64,000 nt of DNA from positions 310,001 to 374,000 of the forward strand of contig CYUH01000014.1 in the NCBI GenBank assembly GCA_001403755.1, read 5' to 3'. The notes beneath the pieces were generated by a model. That model saw only the letters and a list, made by a program, of their open reading frames with translations. It searched no databases and was not told where the DNA came from. The stretch comes from Chryseobacterium senegalense. Lineage in GTDB: Bacteria > Bacteroidota > Bacteroidia > Flavobacteriales > Weeksellaceae. Positions 33,651 through 42,530 of this stretch are shown piece after piece (the stretch's first letter is position 1; each line of letters opens with the position of its first letter). A program made the position numbers and the translations under genes.

Positions 33651-33658
33651 TATATTTG
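33651..33658 (+). promoter_or_regulatory. -7 element of xrtF, predicted leaderless
   Basis: TATATTTG followed by 4 nt and the ATG at 33663. No TTTG at the ideal distance. Confidence 0.5.
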
Positions 33659-33662
33659 CAAT

Positions 33663-34205
33663 ATGTTCAATGATTTCAAACCCGTTCTGAAAATCCTTTT
33701 GCGCTTCATTATCATTTATGTGGTGATGGTTTTTGGGTATCAATTTTACCTTAATCAATTTCATCATTTAGGATTGGATCCAATCTCTATTTGGGTGGGG
33801 GAACAGGCGGTTTTTGTGCAAAATATTTTAAGATATCCTTCGCAAATTGTTCACGGAACGCCGGAACAGGAAACTGCGTGGTATTACGTTGCCGGAAAAT
33901 ATGTTTCCAGAATGGTTGAAGGTTGCAATGCAGTTTCGGTGATGATCCTTTTTTTGGCTTTTATTTTTGCTTTTTACAAAGGGTTGAAAACATTTGTTTT
34001 TGCATTTTTAGGGTTGTGTTTTCTTCATGTAATGAATGTTCTGAGAATCGCCGGACTCAATATTCTTTTGAGAGAAATGCCCCAATACTCAAAAATTGGT
34101 CACGATTATTTTTTTCCGGCCATCATTTATGGTAGCGTGGTTTTGCTTTGGTTGGTTTGGATTAAGTTTTTTGCATTAAAAGATTCTCAAAATGAAAATG
34201 CTTAA
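33663..34205 (+). CDS. xrtF: Exosortase family protein XrtF
   Basis: A 180-residue membrane cysteine protease or transpeptidase of the exosortase/archaeosortase superfamily. The catalytic triad is visible: Cys88 in VEGCNAV, Arg128 in VLRIAGLN and His147 in KIGHDYFFP, each at the edge of a predicted helix. It is short compared with EPS-linked exosortases. The size and its partner gene match the Bacteroidetes XrtF group, whose sorted substrate is unknown. It overlaps the next gene by 14 nt. No PEP-CTERM-like protein was seen in the window. Confidence 0.9.
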   Translation: MFNDFKPVLKILLRFIIIYVVMVFGYQFYLNQFHHLGLDPISIWVGEQAVFVQNILRYPSQIVHGTPEQETAWYYVAGKYVSRMVEGCNAVSVMILFLAFIFAFYKGLKTFVFAFLGLCFLHVMNVLRIAGLNILLREMPQYSKIGHDYFFPAIIYGSVVLLWLVWIKFFALKDSQNENA

Positions 34206-34626
34206 CTGGTTGGTGATCATCTTGGGAATATTCGGATTGATCGGGGTTCGCGTGATGGAAGAGCACTTGTTTTATGATCCTTTTTTGGATTATTTTCATC
34301 TTGCCAACAAGGATGCAGCATTTCCCGAATTTGTTTGGTTTCCGTTAATTTTAAACTATTTATTCCGATTTTTACTTAATTTGATTTTGTCCGCAGTTGT
34401 TGTTCATTTTATTTTTAAAAATAAGCAATGGACGGTACAGGCGATGATTTTAATGCTGATTGTTTTTGCCATAACTTTTCCACTTTACTTATATTCCATC
34501 AGCACAAAATTTGAAATTGGGTATCTTTTTTCGTTTTATATGAGAAGATTCGTTATTCAACCACTGATTTTATTGCTGATTATTCCATTGTTTTATTATC
34601 GCAAACATACATTCAGTCAATCTTAG
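34192..34626 (+). CDS. Exosortase F system-associated membrane protein
   Basis: A 144-residue protein with four predicted membrane helices (about 3-20, 45-75, 82-105, 112-140) and no soluble domain. It is always found, as far as I recall, directly after xrtF in Bacteroidetes (the exosortase F system-associated family). It overlaps xrtF by 14 nt, which suggests translational coupling and a joint complex. A second in-frame ATG lies at 34198. Its stop codon TAG (34624-34626) overlaps the stop of the convergent CDF gene (34623-34625). Confidence 0.85.
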   Translation: MKMLNWLVIILGIFGLIGVRVMEEHLFYDPFLDYFHLANKDAAFPEFVWFPLILNYLFRFLLNLILSAVVVHFIFKNKQWTVQAMILMLIVFAITFPLYLYSISTKFEIGYLFSFYMRRFVIQPLILLLIIPLFYYRKHTFSQS

Positions 34627-35630
34627 GACAAAAGACTTTCATCGTGCTTTTGCTCTTGCGAAATGTTTTCGGCATTCCAATTTACTTTTCCCAGGAAATC
34701 ATGTTGTCTTACAGGACAATCGGATAATTCACAAATCTTGCATGAGAAAGGTTTGCAGTCGTCTAAATGGAAATTAAATTCAATTGTTCGTTTAGAATTT
34801 TTTGCAATAATTTTATACACTTCTTCCATTTCTTCGTGCGCTTTTTTCAGTTCGTAGTACCACGGTAAAGTGAGGTGAGCATCGATGTGAAGCCCACTTC
34901 CGTGTTGCTGAATCCTGGTATTGTGAATATCTACCCATTGTTTTTTTCTGTTTTCAGTGAGAATTTCCGATAGTAGGGTAAGCATTCCGAGGTCGGCTTC
35001 GTCCATAATTCCACTCAATGATTTTCGGATAATTTTGTACCCTACAAACATGATGTAAGCTCCGAAAATAAGTGCTACAACAGCATCAATCCAATAAATT
35101 TTAGTGAAATATACCAGAATCAAACTCACCACAACGCCCAAGGTCGTAATGGTATCGCTCTGTAAGTGTTTCCCGGAACTTTGTAGTACAAGAGAGTTCT
35201 GCTGTATTCCTTTCTTTACCGAAATATAACCCATTAAATAATTTATTGCCGCAGTTATAGCAACGATAAGAATTCCCCAGTCCAATTTTTTGGGAATATT
35301 TCCATTTAAAATAGAATTGACGGCCTGAACAATGATGATGACGCCGGCAAAAATAATCAGCGCGCCTTCAACACCAGAAGTAACAAATTCTACCTTTCCG
35401 TGTCCGTATGGATGATCATTATCTTTGGGTTTTGCTGCAAGATAAAGTGAGTAAAGTCCCATAAACCCAGCAATAATATTCACAATACTTTCCATAGAAT
35501 CGGAAAATACCGCGTCGGAATTGGTGAGTTGCCAAGCAATTAATTTTCCGATAAATAGCACGATGCCGATGATGGCTACGGTTTTTTGGAAATTGAAATT
35601 GTCTTTTGATAAGTTCGGGTTTTCCGACAT
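34623..35630 (-). CDS. Cation diffusion facilitator (CDF) metal exporter with Cys-rich tail
   Basis: A 335-residue CDF transporter, proton/metal antiporter of the inner membrane. It has six helices in the first 210 residues, a metal site region in AVFSDSMESIVN (about 34-45) and the HPYGHGKVE motif (about 72-80), then a cytoplasmic ferredoxin-like domain (about 215-290). The C-terminus has an extra cysteine array, Cys292, 297, 300 and 305 (spacing C-x4-C-x2-C-x4-C), not part of FieF/YiiP. Zn, Fe, Co or Mn as substrate cannot be chosen from sequence. Confidence 0.9.
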   Translation of the reverse strand: MSENPNLSKDNFNFQKTVAIIGIVLFIGKLIAWQLTNSDAVFSDSMESIVNIIAGFMGLYSLYLAAKPKDNDHPYGHGKVEFVTSGVEGALIIFAGVIIIVQAVNSILNGNIPKKLDWGILIVAITAAINYLMGYISVKKGIQQNSLVLQSSGKHLQSDTITTLGVVVSLILVYFTKIYWIDAVVALIFGAYIMFVGYKIIRKSLSGIMDEADLGMLTLLSEILTENRKKQWVDIHNTRIQQHGSGLHIDAHLTLPWYYELKKAHEEMEEVYKIIAKNSKRTIEFNFHLDDCKPFSCKICELSDCPVRQHDFLGKVNWNAENISQEQKHDESLLS

Positions 35631-35679
35631 GATGTTCGATTAAAATAATTAATATTGTTTGATGCGTCTAATAAATAAA

Positions 35680-35703
35680 AAATGCTCAGAAATCTGAGCA
35701 TTT
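35680..35703 (-). terminator. Terminator of asd
   Basis: 10-11-bp stem (AAATGCTCAGA with TCTGAGCATTT) with a tight loop, followed by T on the minus strand. Confidence 0.7.
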
Positions 35704-35707
35704 ATCA

Positions 35708-36700
35708 TTAAACAAGTTTGTTTTCTAAGAGATATTCTGCGATTTGCACGGCGTTGGTAGCGGCGCCTTTTCGGAGGTTATCTGCTACAATCCACAAGTT
35801 TAGGGTATTGGGTTGGGAAGAATCCCGGCGAATCCTTCCGACAAAAACCTCATCTTTTCCTTCGGAATACAGTGGCATCGGATAGATTTTGTTTTTCACA
35901 TCATCCATTACTACCACACCCGGAGTTTCGGAGAGTATTTTGCGGATCTCGTCCAAATCGAAATCATTTTCAAATTCGATATTTACGCTTTCGGAATGTC
36001 CACCCTGAACCGGAACACGAACTGCAGTTGCAGTAAGGTTGAAACTATCATCACCCATGATCTTTTTAGGTTCAGTCATTAGTTTCAATTCTTCTTTGGT
36101 GTAATCGTCATCAGCGAAAACATCGCAATGAGGAAGTGCATTTTTGAAAATTTCGTAAGGGTAAACTTTTGCAACCTCATCATTACCAATGATTTCGGCA
36201 TTCAGTTGATCCACTGCATTTTTTCCCGTTCCTGTAACCGATTGATAAGTGGAAACGATCACTCTTTTCAAATCATATTTTTGATTTAAAGGATGAAGAA
36301 CCATCACCAACTGAATTGTTGAACAGTTTGGGTTGGCAATGATTTTATCTTCCCTTGTTAAAATATTTGCGTTGATTTCCGGAACGACCAATCTCTTGTC
36401 GGGTTCCATTCTCCATGCGGACGAATTGTCGATAACTGTTGTACCTGCTTCTGCAAATTTTGGCGCAAATTCTTTTGAGGTTTCGCCACCTGCTGAAAAA
36501 AGTGCGATTTCAGGTTTCATATCAATTGCGGTTTGCATCGATACAATTTCTAATTCATTTCCTTTAAATATTACTTTTTTACCGACAGATTTTTCGGAGG
36601 CTACAGGAATAAGTTCTGAAACGGGGAAGTTTCTTTCCTCTAAAACTTTCAACATAATTTGGCCCACCATTCCGGTTGCGCCAACAACTGCGATTTTCAT
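35708..36700 (-). CDS. asd: Aspartate-semialdehyde dehydrogenase
   Basis: NADPH-dependent reduction of aspartyl phosphate to aspartate semialdehyde, the branch point to lysine/diaminopimelate, threonine and methionine. It is 330 residues. The nucleotide motif is VVGATGMVGQIML (5-17), the catalytic Cys126 is in NPNCSTIQ, and the catalytic His is in PVQGGHSESVNIEF. It is the shorter, Gram-positive-like ASADH subgroup. It stands between the CDF gene and a small membrane protein gene, and no lys or thr pathway gene is adjacent. Confidence 0.95.
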   Translation of the reverse strand: MKIAVVGATGMVGQIMLKVLEERNFPVSELIPVASEKSVGKKVIFKGNELEIVSMQTAIDMKPEIALFSAGGETSKEFAPKFAEAGTTVIDNSSAWRMEPDKRLVVPEINANILTREDKIIANPNCSTIQLVMVLHPLNQKYDLKRVIVSTYQSVTGTGKNAVDQLNAEIIGNDEVAKVYPYEIFKNALPHCDVFADDDYTKEELKLMTEPKKIMGDDSFNLTATAVRVPVQGGHSESVNIEFENDFDLDEIRKILSETPGVVVMDDVKNKIYPMPLYSEGKDEVFVGRIRRDSSQPNTLNLWIVADNLRKGAATNAVQIAEYLLENKLV

Positions 36701-36730
36701 TATAATTGATGATTGATAAATGATAATTGA

Positions 36731-37174
36731 TTATGCAGCACCGCCAAAAAGCCTGTGCCACTGAAACGCCCACAACATTAAAGCCAATGCGATTACCGCC
36801 ATAATTACCCAAGACATTTGGATTTTGTCATTGGTTTTGAATTTTTTATTTAAAATGGTCAACAAAACTGCTGCGATAACCATTGCGGTTGGATGTTCCA
36901 CGTAAGTATTTCTTGAAACAGCATCTTTCATTAATGTTCCTGCTTCTTTTGCCGCTTTAAATCCGGGAGAAAAGAAAAACAACATTATCAAACCAATGAG
37001 TGCCTGAGTGTGAAAAAATATCATCGTGAACAATGTAGATTTTCTCAATAATTTGGTAATTCTTCCTGAATATCCGAACATCGTCATGAGTAAGGCAATA
37101 ATAAATATTGCGGAAGAAAGCAAAATTAAATAAGCAAAACCACGGTGTGCATTGAGCATTAAACTAAAATCCAT
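36731..37174 (-). CDS. Small conserved membrane protein
   Basis: A 147-residue protein with four predicted helices (about 10-35, 45-68, 90-108, 120-140). Conserved-looking histidines on helix edges (His9 in NAHRGFAYL, His in FFHTQALIG, EHPTAM and QWHRLFGG) recall small cytochrome-b561- or haem-binding membrane proteins. I do not recognise a named family. The frame allows a start 9 codons earlier, but MDFSLMLNAHRG gives a better fit, with the -7 element TATATTTG at 37206-37199, 24 nt upstream. Confidence 0.65.
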   Translation of the reverse strand: MDFSLMLNAHRGFAYLILLSSAIFIIALLMTMFGYSGRITKLLRKSTLFTMIFFHTQALIGLIMLFFFSPGFKAAKEAGTLMKDAVSRNTYVEHPTAMVIAAVLLTILNKKFKTNDKIQMSWVIMAVIALALMLWAFQWHRLFGGAA

Positions 37175-37198
37175 TTTTATTTTTTTTATGATTAACTG

Positions 37199-37206
37199 CA
37201 AATATA
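37199..37206 (-). promoter_or_regulatory. -7 element of the small membrane protein gene
   Basis: Minus-strand TATATTTG, 24 nt before the chosen ATG at 37174. Confidence 0.45.
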
Positions 37207-37208
37207 AA

Positions 37209-37235
37209 AAAATCCCGACGAAAGGTCGGGATTTT
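37209..37235 (-). terminator. Terminator of the Oar-like receptor gene
   Basis: Perfect 11-bp stem (37209-37219 with 37225-37235), loop GAAAG, followed by a T-run on the minus strand. Confidence 0.85.
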
Positions 37236-37258
37236 GAGAGTTTATAAATTTCCTTCTT

Positions 37259-40200
37259 TTAGAAAGAGTATTTGAAACCAAGCATCGCGCTCCAGGTTGT
37301 AGCTGTAGAACTTCCTGGCCTGTAAGGTGCTTTAATTAACTCTGCACCATCACGAAGCATCGTGAAAGATGGATCTGGAGAAAGCGCTCCTGCTCTTGAA
37401 AGTATTGCAGCTCCGTAAGAACTTACAGAATAGTCACGAACTCCCCAACTTGAATTGAGCAAGTTACCAAAGTTTACCACATCAAGTGTAATTTGAACTT
37501 TATCGCCTTTTGAAACCATGTCCGAGAATAAGTTCTGTGCTAATCTTACATCGAAACGGTTCAACCAAGGAAGCAAGAATTCATTACGTGGAAGAATTTG
37601 TCCTCTGTATTTTTCTAAACCATTGTCTGCAATAAACTTATTGAAAGCATCTCTTTGCTGTTGAGCTGTGAAAACAACAGTAGTATTTGTTCCGCTTCCT
37701 GTTGTGATGTCAACAAACTTCATGTTGTTTACATCGTTTGGAATGTACATCAAGTCATTCGCAATTCCGTCACCATTCACGTCATTTGAATAGTAATATG
37801 AATATCTTCCTTGATGTGCACCGTTGTAATAAACACCTAAAGTAGTTCCTGTTTTTTTAAGTTCATAGGTCAAGTTTGCAACAACTCTGTGTGGAATAGC
37901 ATAATCAGAAATGCTTAAGAATTGTTGGTTTGGCGAATCAACGGTTGGTGAACCACCCCACGCTGAAGTTGCGCTAGATCCTGCATTTGCAGAAACCTCT
38001 TTCGCATCCGAATAGGTGTAGAATACTGATCCTGAAAGTCCGTTCCAAGGTCTTAGAGACGCTCCGAAAGTTGCAGAAAATGCATGTCCTTTCGTATCGG
38101 TGTTGGTAAGAACTGTTGCATTGTTTGCTCCAATCGCAGTGTTGTATTGGTAAGACGCAGCATTTGGATAATATACTCTATCAACACCTGTCATTTTCTG
38201 GGTAGATTCCTTTCTGTTTGCTCCGTATTGGAAAACAGCGTTCACATCTTTAGTATATAAAATGTCTGTAGTCAAAGTAATTGGACTTTGTGGGATTCTG
38301 AAGTCAACCCCAAAGCTTGATCTCCAAACTGACGGCATTTTGAAAGTGTCATCAACCAATGCAAATGAAGACGGTACACCTCCTGAAGGAGAACTGATAA
38401 ATGGAGTTACCTGTTGACCGTTCTGGGTATAATAAACCGGGTTTTCTACGTAATAATAAATATTTTCAGGATGGAATCTGATTTGCCCAATCCATGGTGC
38501 AACTGCTGCATAGTTACCTGGTTCAATCGTATTTTGAAGTACGCCTGAATTGGTCGGCATATTCGTTAACCAAACGAACGGTACACGTCCTGTAAAAATT
38601 CCTGTTCCTCCTCTAAGAGTTAATGAACGGTCGCCCATTACGTCATAGTTAAATCCAAATCTTGGTGACAACATCACTTTTGAATTTGGCCATTCTCCAG
38701 ATTTGTAATTTTTTGGATTTCCGTTTACATCCAATAATGTCAAATTATCGATAGATGGGTTCGGAGTTAGATCATTCATATAAATTGGAAGTTCTGCGCG
38801 AAGTCCCAAAGTGAAATTCAATCTGTCGGTTACTGCAAATCGGTCTTGTAAATAAGCTGAACCTAAGCCAAACTTAATTCTAGAGTAAGTATCTTGACCT
38901 GCGTACGGGTAAGTTAAACCAAACATGATTGGCGCAACTTCGGCTGCGGTTCCTGTTTTAAGGAAATCTGCAACAGAAGCATATCTGTAATAGCCAGTTC
39001 CCATTCTCGTATAAGAGTTCCCAAACTTCTGAACCTCAAATGCTGCACCACCTGTGATGGTGTGTCTCCCCGCATTATAGGTAAGGTTGTTGATGAAAGA
39101 GAAATTATCGTTGATTACATCATTTAAATAAGAGAATAATTCTGTACCAAAACTGATATAGTTACCACCATTAGCAGAACCATCCCAAATATCCACAAAT
39201 GGGAACAATTTGTCTGATGGAGTTGTTCTGGTATCCTGAATTTTTGAATAAGTGAATAAGAATTTGTTTGAAAGATTAGAAGTAAACGATGAGTTTAATT
39301 CCGCAGTAATCGACTGAACTTTATTGTTGAATCCGTAGTTTCCGTTTTCAAAAGTCATTGCTCTATCACTTACTCGGTTCCATGATGATCGTGGAGAAGG
39401 ACCTGAGTTTCCGTTAGCTACTGCATCAGAATTTGCATTCAACATATTGTATCTTAATGCAAATTTATGTTTATCACTAATGTTCCAGTCGATTCTTGCC
39501 AAAATTTTGTCACCGGTTTGCAATGCTTCATTTGCGTAACCTTGGTATCTTCCCGGATCGTAACCCCAAACATTTCTGAGGTGATTTTGAACGGCGATCA
39601 AATCGGATTCCTTTACTCTCGAAATGTTATTTGCAGCGTTTGAAACTCCATTTTGTGACGCTTTCCAAAGATTTGCTCCAGAAGCATTTGCCCCGGTGGA
39701 AATCTCACGTTCGCCACTTACAAAGAAGAATAATTTATTTTTAATGATTGGGCCACCTACGGTTAAACCATTGGTCATTTTAGCCCCCGAAACTCTTTCC
39801 AGATTATTTCCGTTGATTTTCCAACCATTCAAATCTTTTCCGTTGTAGTAACCATAAAGTGAACCGTGGAAACTGTTGGTCCCTGATTTAGTAACTGCAT
39901 TAATCCCTGCACCGGTGAATCCAGACTGGGTTACGTCAAATGGCGCAATGTTTACAGAAATCTCCTGAATCGCATCCAATGAAATAGGTTGCGCAGTTCC
40001 TCCCGGAAGCGGGTTGCTACTTAAGCCGAAACCATTATTAAAGTTAGCTCCGTCAATCTGCAAATTGTTATAACGTGAATCCCTACCTGCGAATGAGTTA
40101 CCATTTGATTGCGGAGTAAGTCTTGTAAATTCTGTGATACTTCGGTTAGTTTGTGGTAAATCCTGAATCTGCTTCAAGCCAACGTTGGTTGCAGCTCCGG

Positions 40201-40594
40201 TTTTATTAACATTTCTTCCTGTAGCTCCGGTAATTACAACCTCCTGAATATCAGTTGTTTTTTCTTGAAGAACAGGATTCAAAACAAATGGTTGACCAAG
40301 TTCTAAATAAATGTCCTCATACACTACTGGTTTTTCACCTGTTTGTGTAATTTCCACACGGTAAGGTCCTCCAACACGCATGTTCGCTAAGTTGAAGTTT
40401 CCAGAAGCATTAGCTTTCGCCGTGTAAACAGTTCCCGACGGAATGTGAGTGGCAGTTACCGTTGCTCCGGAAGTTGCTTTTCCGTCAGCTTTTGTCACAA
40501 TACCGGTCATGTTACTGGTCGTTACCTGAGCATAAACAGTTCCATAACCTGCAAAGAACAAAGCACCAATGAGAATGGTTTTTCTTAGATTCAT
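37259..40594 (-). CDS. Oar-like TonB-dependent receptor
   Basis: Outer-membrane protein of 1111 residues. Signal peptide about 1-22 (ending TVYAQ). A carboxypeptidase-like regulatory domain (about 25-110, MTGIVTKADGKATSGATVTA) is followed by a plug with LQIDGANFNNGFG and GAGINAVTKSGTNSFHGSLYGYYNGKDL split across the barrel start, and a long barrel ending AMLGFKYSF. The GINAVTKSGTNSFHG signature and length match the Oar group, named after a Myxococcus adhesion/development protein. The substrate is unknown. The start 13 codons upstream is rejected because it spoils the signal peptide. Confidence 0.9.
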   Translation of the reverse strand: MNLRKTILIGALFFAGYGTVYAQVTTSNMTGIVTKADGKATSGATVTATHIPSGTVYTAKANASGNFNLANMRVGGPYRVEITQTGEKPVVYEDIYLELGQPFVLNPVLQEKTTDIQEVVITGATGRNVNKTGAATNVGLKQIQDLPQTNRSITEFTRLTPQSNGNSFAGRDSRYNNLQIDGANFNNGFGLSSNPLPGGTAQPISLDAIQEISVNIAPFDVTQSGFTGAGINAVTKSGTNSFHGSLYGYYNGKDLNGWKINGNNLERVSGAKMTNGLTVGGPIIKNKLFFFVSGEREISTGANASGANLWKASQNGVSNAANNISRVKESDLIAVQNHLRNVWGYDPGRYQGYANEALQTGDKILARIDWNISDKHKFALRYNMLNANSDAVANGNSGPSPRSSWNRVSDRAMTFENGNYGFNNKVQSITAELNSSFTSNLSNKFLFTYSKIQDTRTTPSDKLFPFVDIWDGSANGGNYISFGTELFSYLNDVINDNFSFINNLTYNAGRHTITGGAAFEVQKFGNSYTRMGTGYYRYASVADFLKTGTAAEVAPIMFGLTYPYAGQDTYSRIKFGLGSAYLQDRFAVTDRLNFTLGLRAELPIYMNDLTPNPSIDNLTLLDVNGNPKNYKSGEWPNSKVMLSPRFGFNYDVMGDRSLTLRGGTGIFTGRVPFVWLTNMPTNSGVLQNTIEPGNYAAVAPWIGQIRFHPENIYYYVENPVYYTQNGQQVTPFISSPSGGVPSSFALVDDTFKMPSVWRSSFGVDFRIPQSPITLTTDILYTKDVNAVFQYGANRKESTQKMTGVDRVYYPNAASYQYNTAIGANNATVLTNTDTKGHAFSATFGASLRPWNGLSGSVFYTYSDAKEVSANAGSSATSAWGGSPTVDSPNQQFLSISDYAIPHRVVANLTYELKKTGTTLGVYYNGAHQGRYSYYYSNDVNGDGIANDLMYIPNDVNNMKFVDITTGSGTNTTVVFTAQQQRDAFNKFIADNGLEKYRGQILPRNEFLLPWLNRFDVRLAQNLFSDMVSKGDKVQITLDVVNFGNLLNSSWGVRDYSVSSYGAAILSRAGALSPDPSFTMLRDGAELIKAPYRPGSSTATTWSAMLGFKYSF

Positions 40595-40630
40595 TTTATT
40601 ATAGCTTAAATTAATATAAATTCCAAGCGA

Positions 40631-40638
40631 CAAATTTA
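40631..40638 (-). promoter_or_regulatory. -7 element of the Oar-like gene
   Basis: Minus-strand TAAATTTG, 36 nt before the ATG at 40594. The surrounding 217-nt gap is very AT-rich and otherwise featureless. Confidence 0.45.
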
Positions 40639-40811
40639 ATATTAAAAAACAAAGAATTCATTAAGAAATTGTTAAATTTAAAAAAAATGTTAATTTTATC
40701 GTTAAAAAACTGATTTACATTGCGTTATAATTTATTTGATTCCTGATAAAAAGTTTTGTTCTTTACATAATAATTAAAAACTAATTATAATAATTGTTGC
40801 ATCTGCAATTT

Positions 40812-41672
40812 TTATTTCACTGCTTTTAGGCTCAAATCAATATTATCCGCCGAATGAGTAAGCGCACCTGCAGAAATAAAATCTACTCCAGTCGAAGCCA
40901 CATCTTTCAGCATTTCTCTCGTTATTCCACCGGAAGCTTCGCTTTCTGCTTTTCCTTTAATGAGTTGTACTGCCTTTTTCATGGTCGGAATATCCATATT
41001 GTCGAGCATAATTCGGTCTGCACCTGATTTGATGGCTTCTTCAACTTCTTCTAAATTTCGGGTTTCAACTTCAATTTTTAAAGGTTTCTTCAGCTTTTTC
41101 ACATAATCTTTCGCCATTTTCACCGCATTAGTGATGCTTTCGTTGTAATCGATGTGGTTGTCTTTCAACATGATCATGTCGTAAAGTCCGTAACGATGGT
41201 TGGTTCCGCCTCCAATTGCAACCGCCCATTTTTCGCAAATTCTAAAATTTGGAGTGGTTTTTCTCGTATCTAAAAGTTTGGTTTTCGTTCCTAAAAGTCG
41301 CGAATCCCAATCGTGAGTTAATGTGGCAATGCCGCTCATTCTTTGCATGCAGTTTAAAACTAATCTTTCCGTTGAAAGTATAGAGCGAGCGCTTCCTTCC
41401 ACATAGAAAGCAATGTCGCCGACTTTTGCAGATTCTCCGTCTTTAATAAGGACTTCAATTTTTAAATTTTTATCGAACTGCTTGAAGATAATTTCTGCCA
41501 ATTCAACTCCCGCTAAAATGCAGTCTTCTTTAACTAAAAGTTTGGCTTTCTGCTGCAAATCTTTCGGAATCGTGGAAAGTGTAGAATGGTCCCCGTCCTG
41601 AATGTCTTCTTCAAGGGCGTTTTTAATAAAAGTTTTTAAAGCCTCTTTGGTAACGTATGGTGGTTTTTTCAT
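40812..41672 (-). CDS. nadC: Nicotinate-nucleotide pyrophosphorylase (quinolinate phosphoribosyltransferase)
   Basis: Makes nicotinate mononucleotide from quinolinate and PRPP in de novo NAD synthesis. It is 286 residues. Motifs include RLVLNCMQRMSGIATLT (about 103-119), DTRKTTPNFRICEKWAV with the substrate-binding Arg/Lys, and the C-terminal barrel signature ASGGITREMLKDVASTGVDF in two parts. It is the third gene of the nadB-sulfurtransferase-nadC unit and begins 10 nt after the sulfurtransferase stop. nadA is not in the window. Confidence 0.96.
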   Translation of the reverse strand: MKKPPYVTKEALKTFIKNALEEDIQDGDHSTLSTIPKDLQQKAKLLVKEDCILAGVELAEIIFKQFDKNLKIEVLIKDGESAKVGDIAFYVEGSARSILSTERLVLNCMQRMSGIATLTHDWDSRLLGTKTKLLDTRKTTPNFRICEKWAVAIGGGTNHRYGLYDMIMLKDNHIDYNESITNAVKMAKDYVKKLKKPLKIEVETRNLEEVEEAIKSGADRIMLDNMDIPTMKKAVQLIKGKAESEASGGITREMLKDVASTGVDFISAGALTHSADNIDLSLKAVK

Positions 41673-41682
41673 GTTTTAAAAT

Positions 41683-42525
41683 TTAAGTATTCTTTGCAAT
41701 AAATTTATTATTTCTTGACCATTCACTCCAGGAACCTATATAGAGGTTCGGAATTTCAAAGCCTGCATAATCCAAAGCTAACAAGGTGTGGCAAGCTGTA
41801 ACACCAGAACCGCAATGAATCGCAATGTTTTCACTGGAGAAATTTTCAAAAAATTCTTTATACATTTTCTTTAAATCTTCGGGAGATTTGAAAGTTCCAT
41901 CTTCGTTGAGGTTTTCTTTAAAGGGAAAATTTTTTGCTCCGGGAATGTGTCCCGCAATTTCGTCAATTGGTTCTATTTTGCCGTCGTAGCGGTCTTTTTC
42001 ACGGACATCAATCACCAAAAAACCAGGTTTTTCAGAATTTTTTTCAATGAAATTAATATCAACCAAAGGAAGTTTCCATTCATTTAAACTGAGTTTTTCT
42101 ACTGGTCTTGTTTTGGGAATTTTGGTTTGAGTAGGAAATCCAATCCTTTCCGCTGTTTGTAGCCCACCATCTAAAACTTGCACTTTTTTAATCCCCACAG
42201 ATTTCAGCATCCACCAAAATCTTGCAGCTGCATTAGAACCATTTTTGTCATCGTAAATCACGACGTGCGAATCATAATTAATCCCCAACTTTTGCAAAAC
42301 CTCTGCAAATTTCTCTAAACTTGGCAAAGGATGTCTTCCTCCGTTTTTGGCATTTACTGGAATTTCGGCCAAATCTGTGTTTAAATCTACGTAAAGAGCG
42401 CCTTCCAAATGTTTTTGGAGATAATTTTCGTAAGCTGGTTTTCCACTTCCTGCATCTACGATTACCAAATTTTTTTTAGGTAAAACAAGTAATTCTTCAG
42501 TTTGTATGATGGGTGAAATCTTCAT
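41683..42525 (-). CDS. Sulfurtransferase, 3-mercaptopyruvate type
   Basis: Two-domain rhodanese of 280 residues. The N-terminal domain (about 1-135) is inactive and the C-terminal domain (about 155-280) carries the active Cys238 in CGSGVTACH. The CG-S/T-GVT loop is that of 3-mercaptopyruvate sulfurtransferases, whereas thiosulfate enzymes have CR(K/x)GVT. It sits inside the NAD operon, 5 nt after nadB and 10 nt before nadC. A role in supplying sulfur for the [4Fe-4S] cluster of NadA is conceivable but unproven. Confidence 0.9.
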   Translation of the reverse strand: MKISPIIQTEELLVLPKKNLVIVDAGSGKPAYENYLQKHLEGALYVDLNTDLAEIPVNAKNGGRHPLPSLEKFAEVLQKLGINYDSHVVIYDDKNGSNAAARFWWMLKSVGIKKVQVLDGGLQTAERIGFPTQTKIPKTRPVEKLSLNEWKLPLVDINFIEKNSEKPGFLVIDVREKDRYDGKIEPIDEIAGHIPGAKNFPFKENLNEDGTFKSPEDLKKMYKEFFENFSSENIAIHCGSGVTACHTLLALDYAGFEIPNLYIGSWSEWSRNNKFIAKNT

Positions 42526-42530
42526 TAAAT

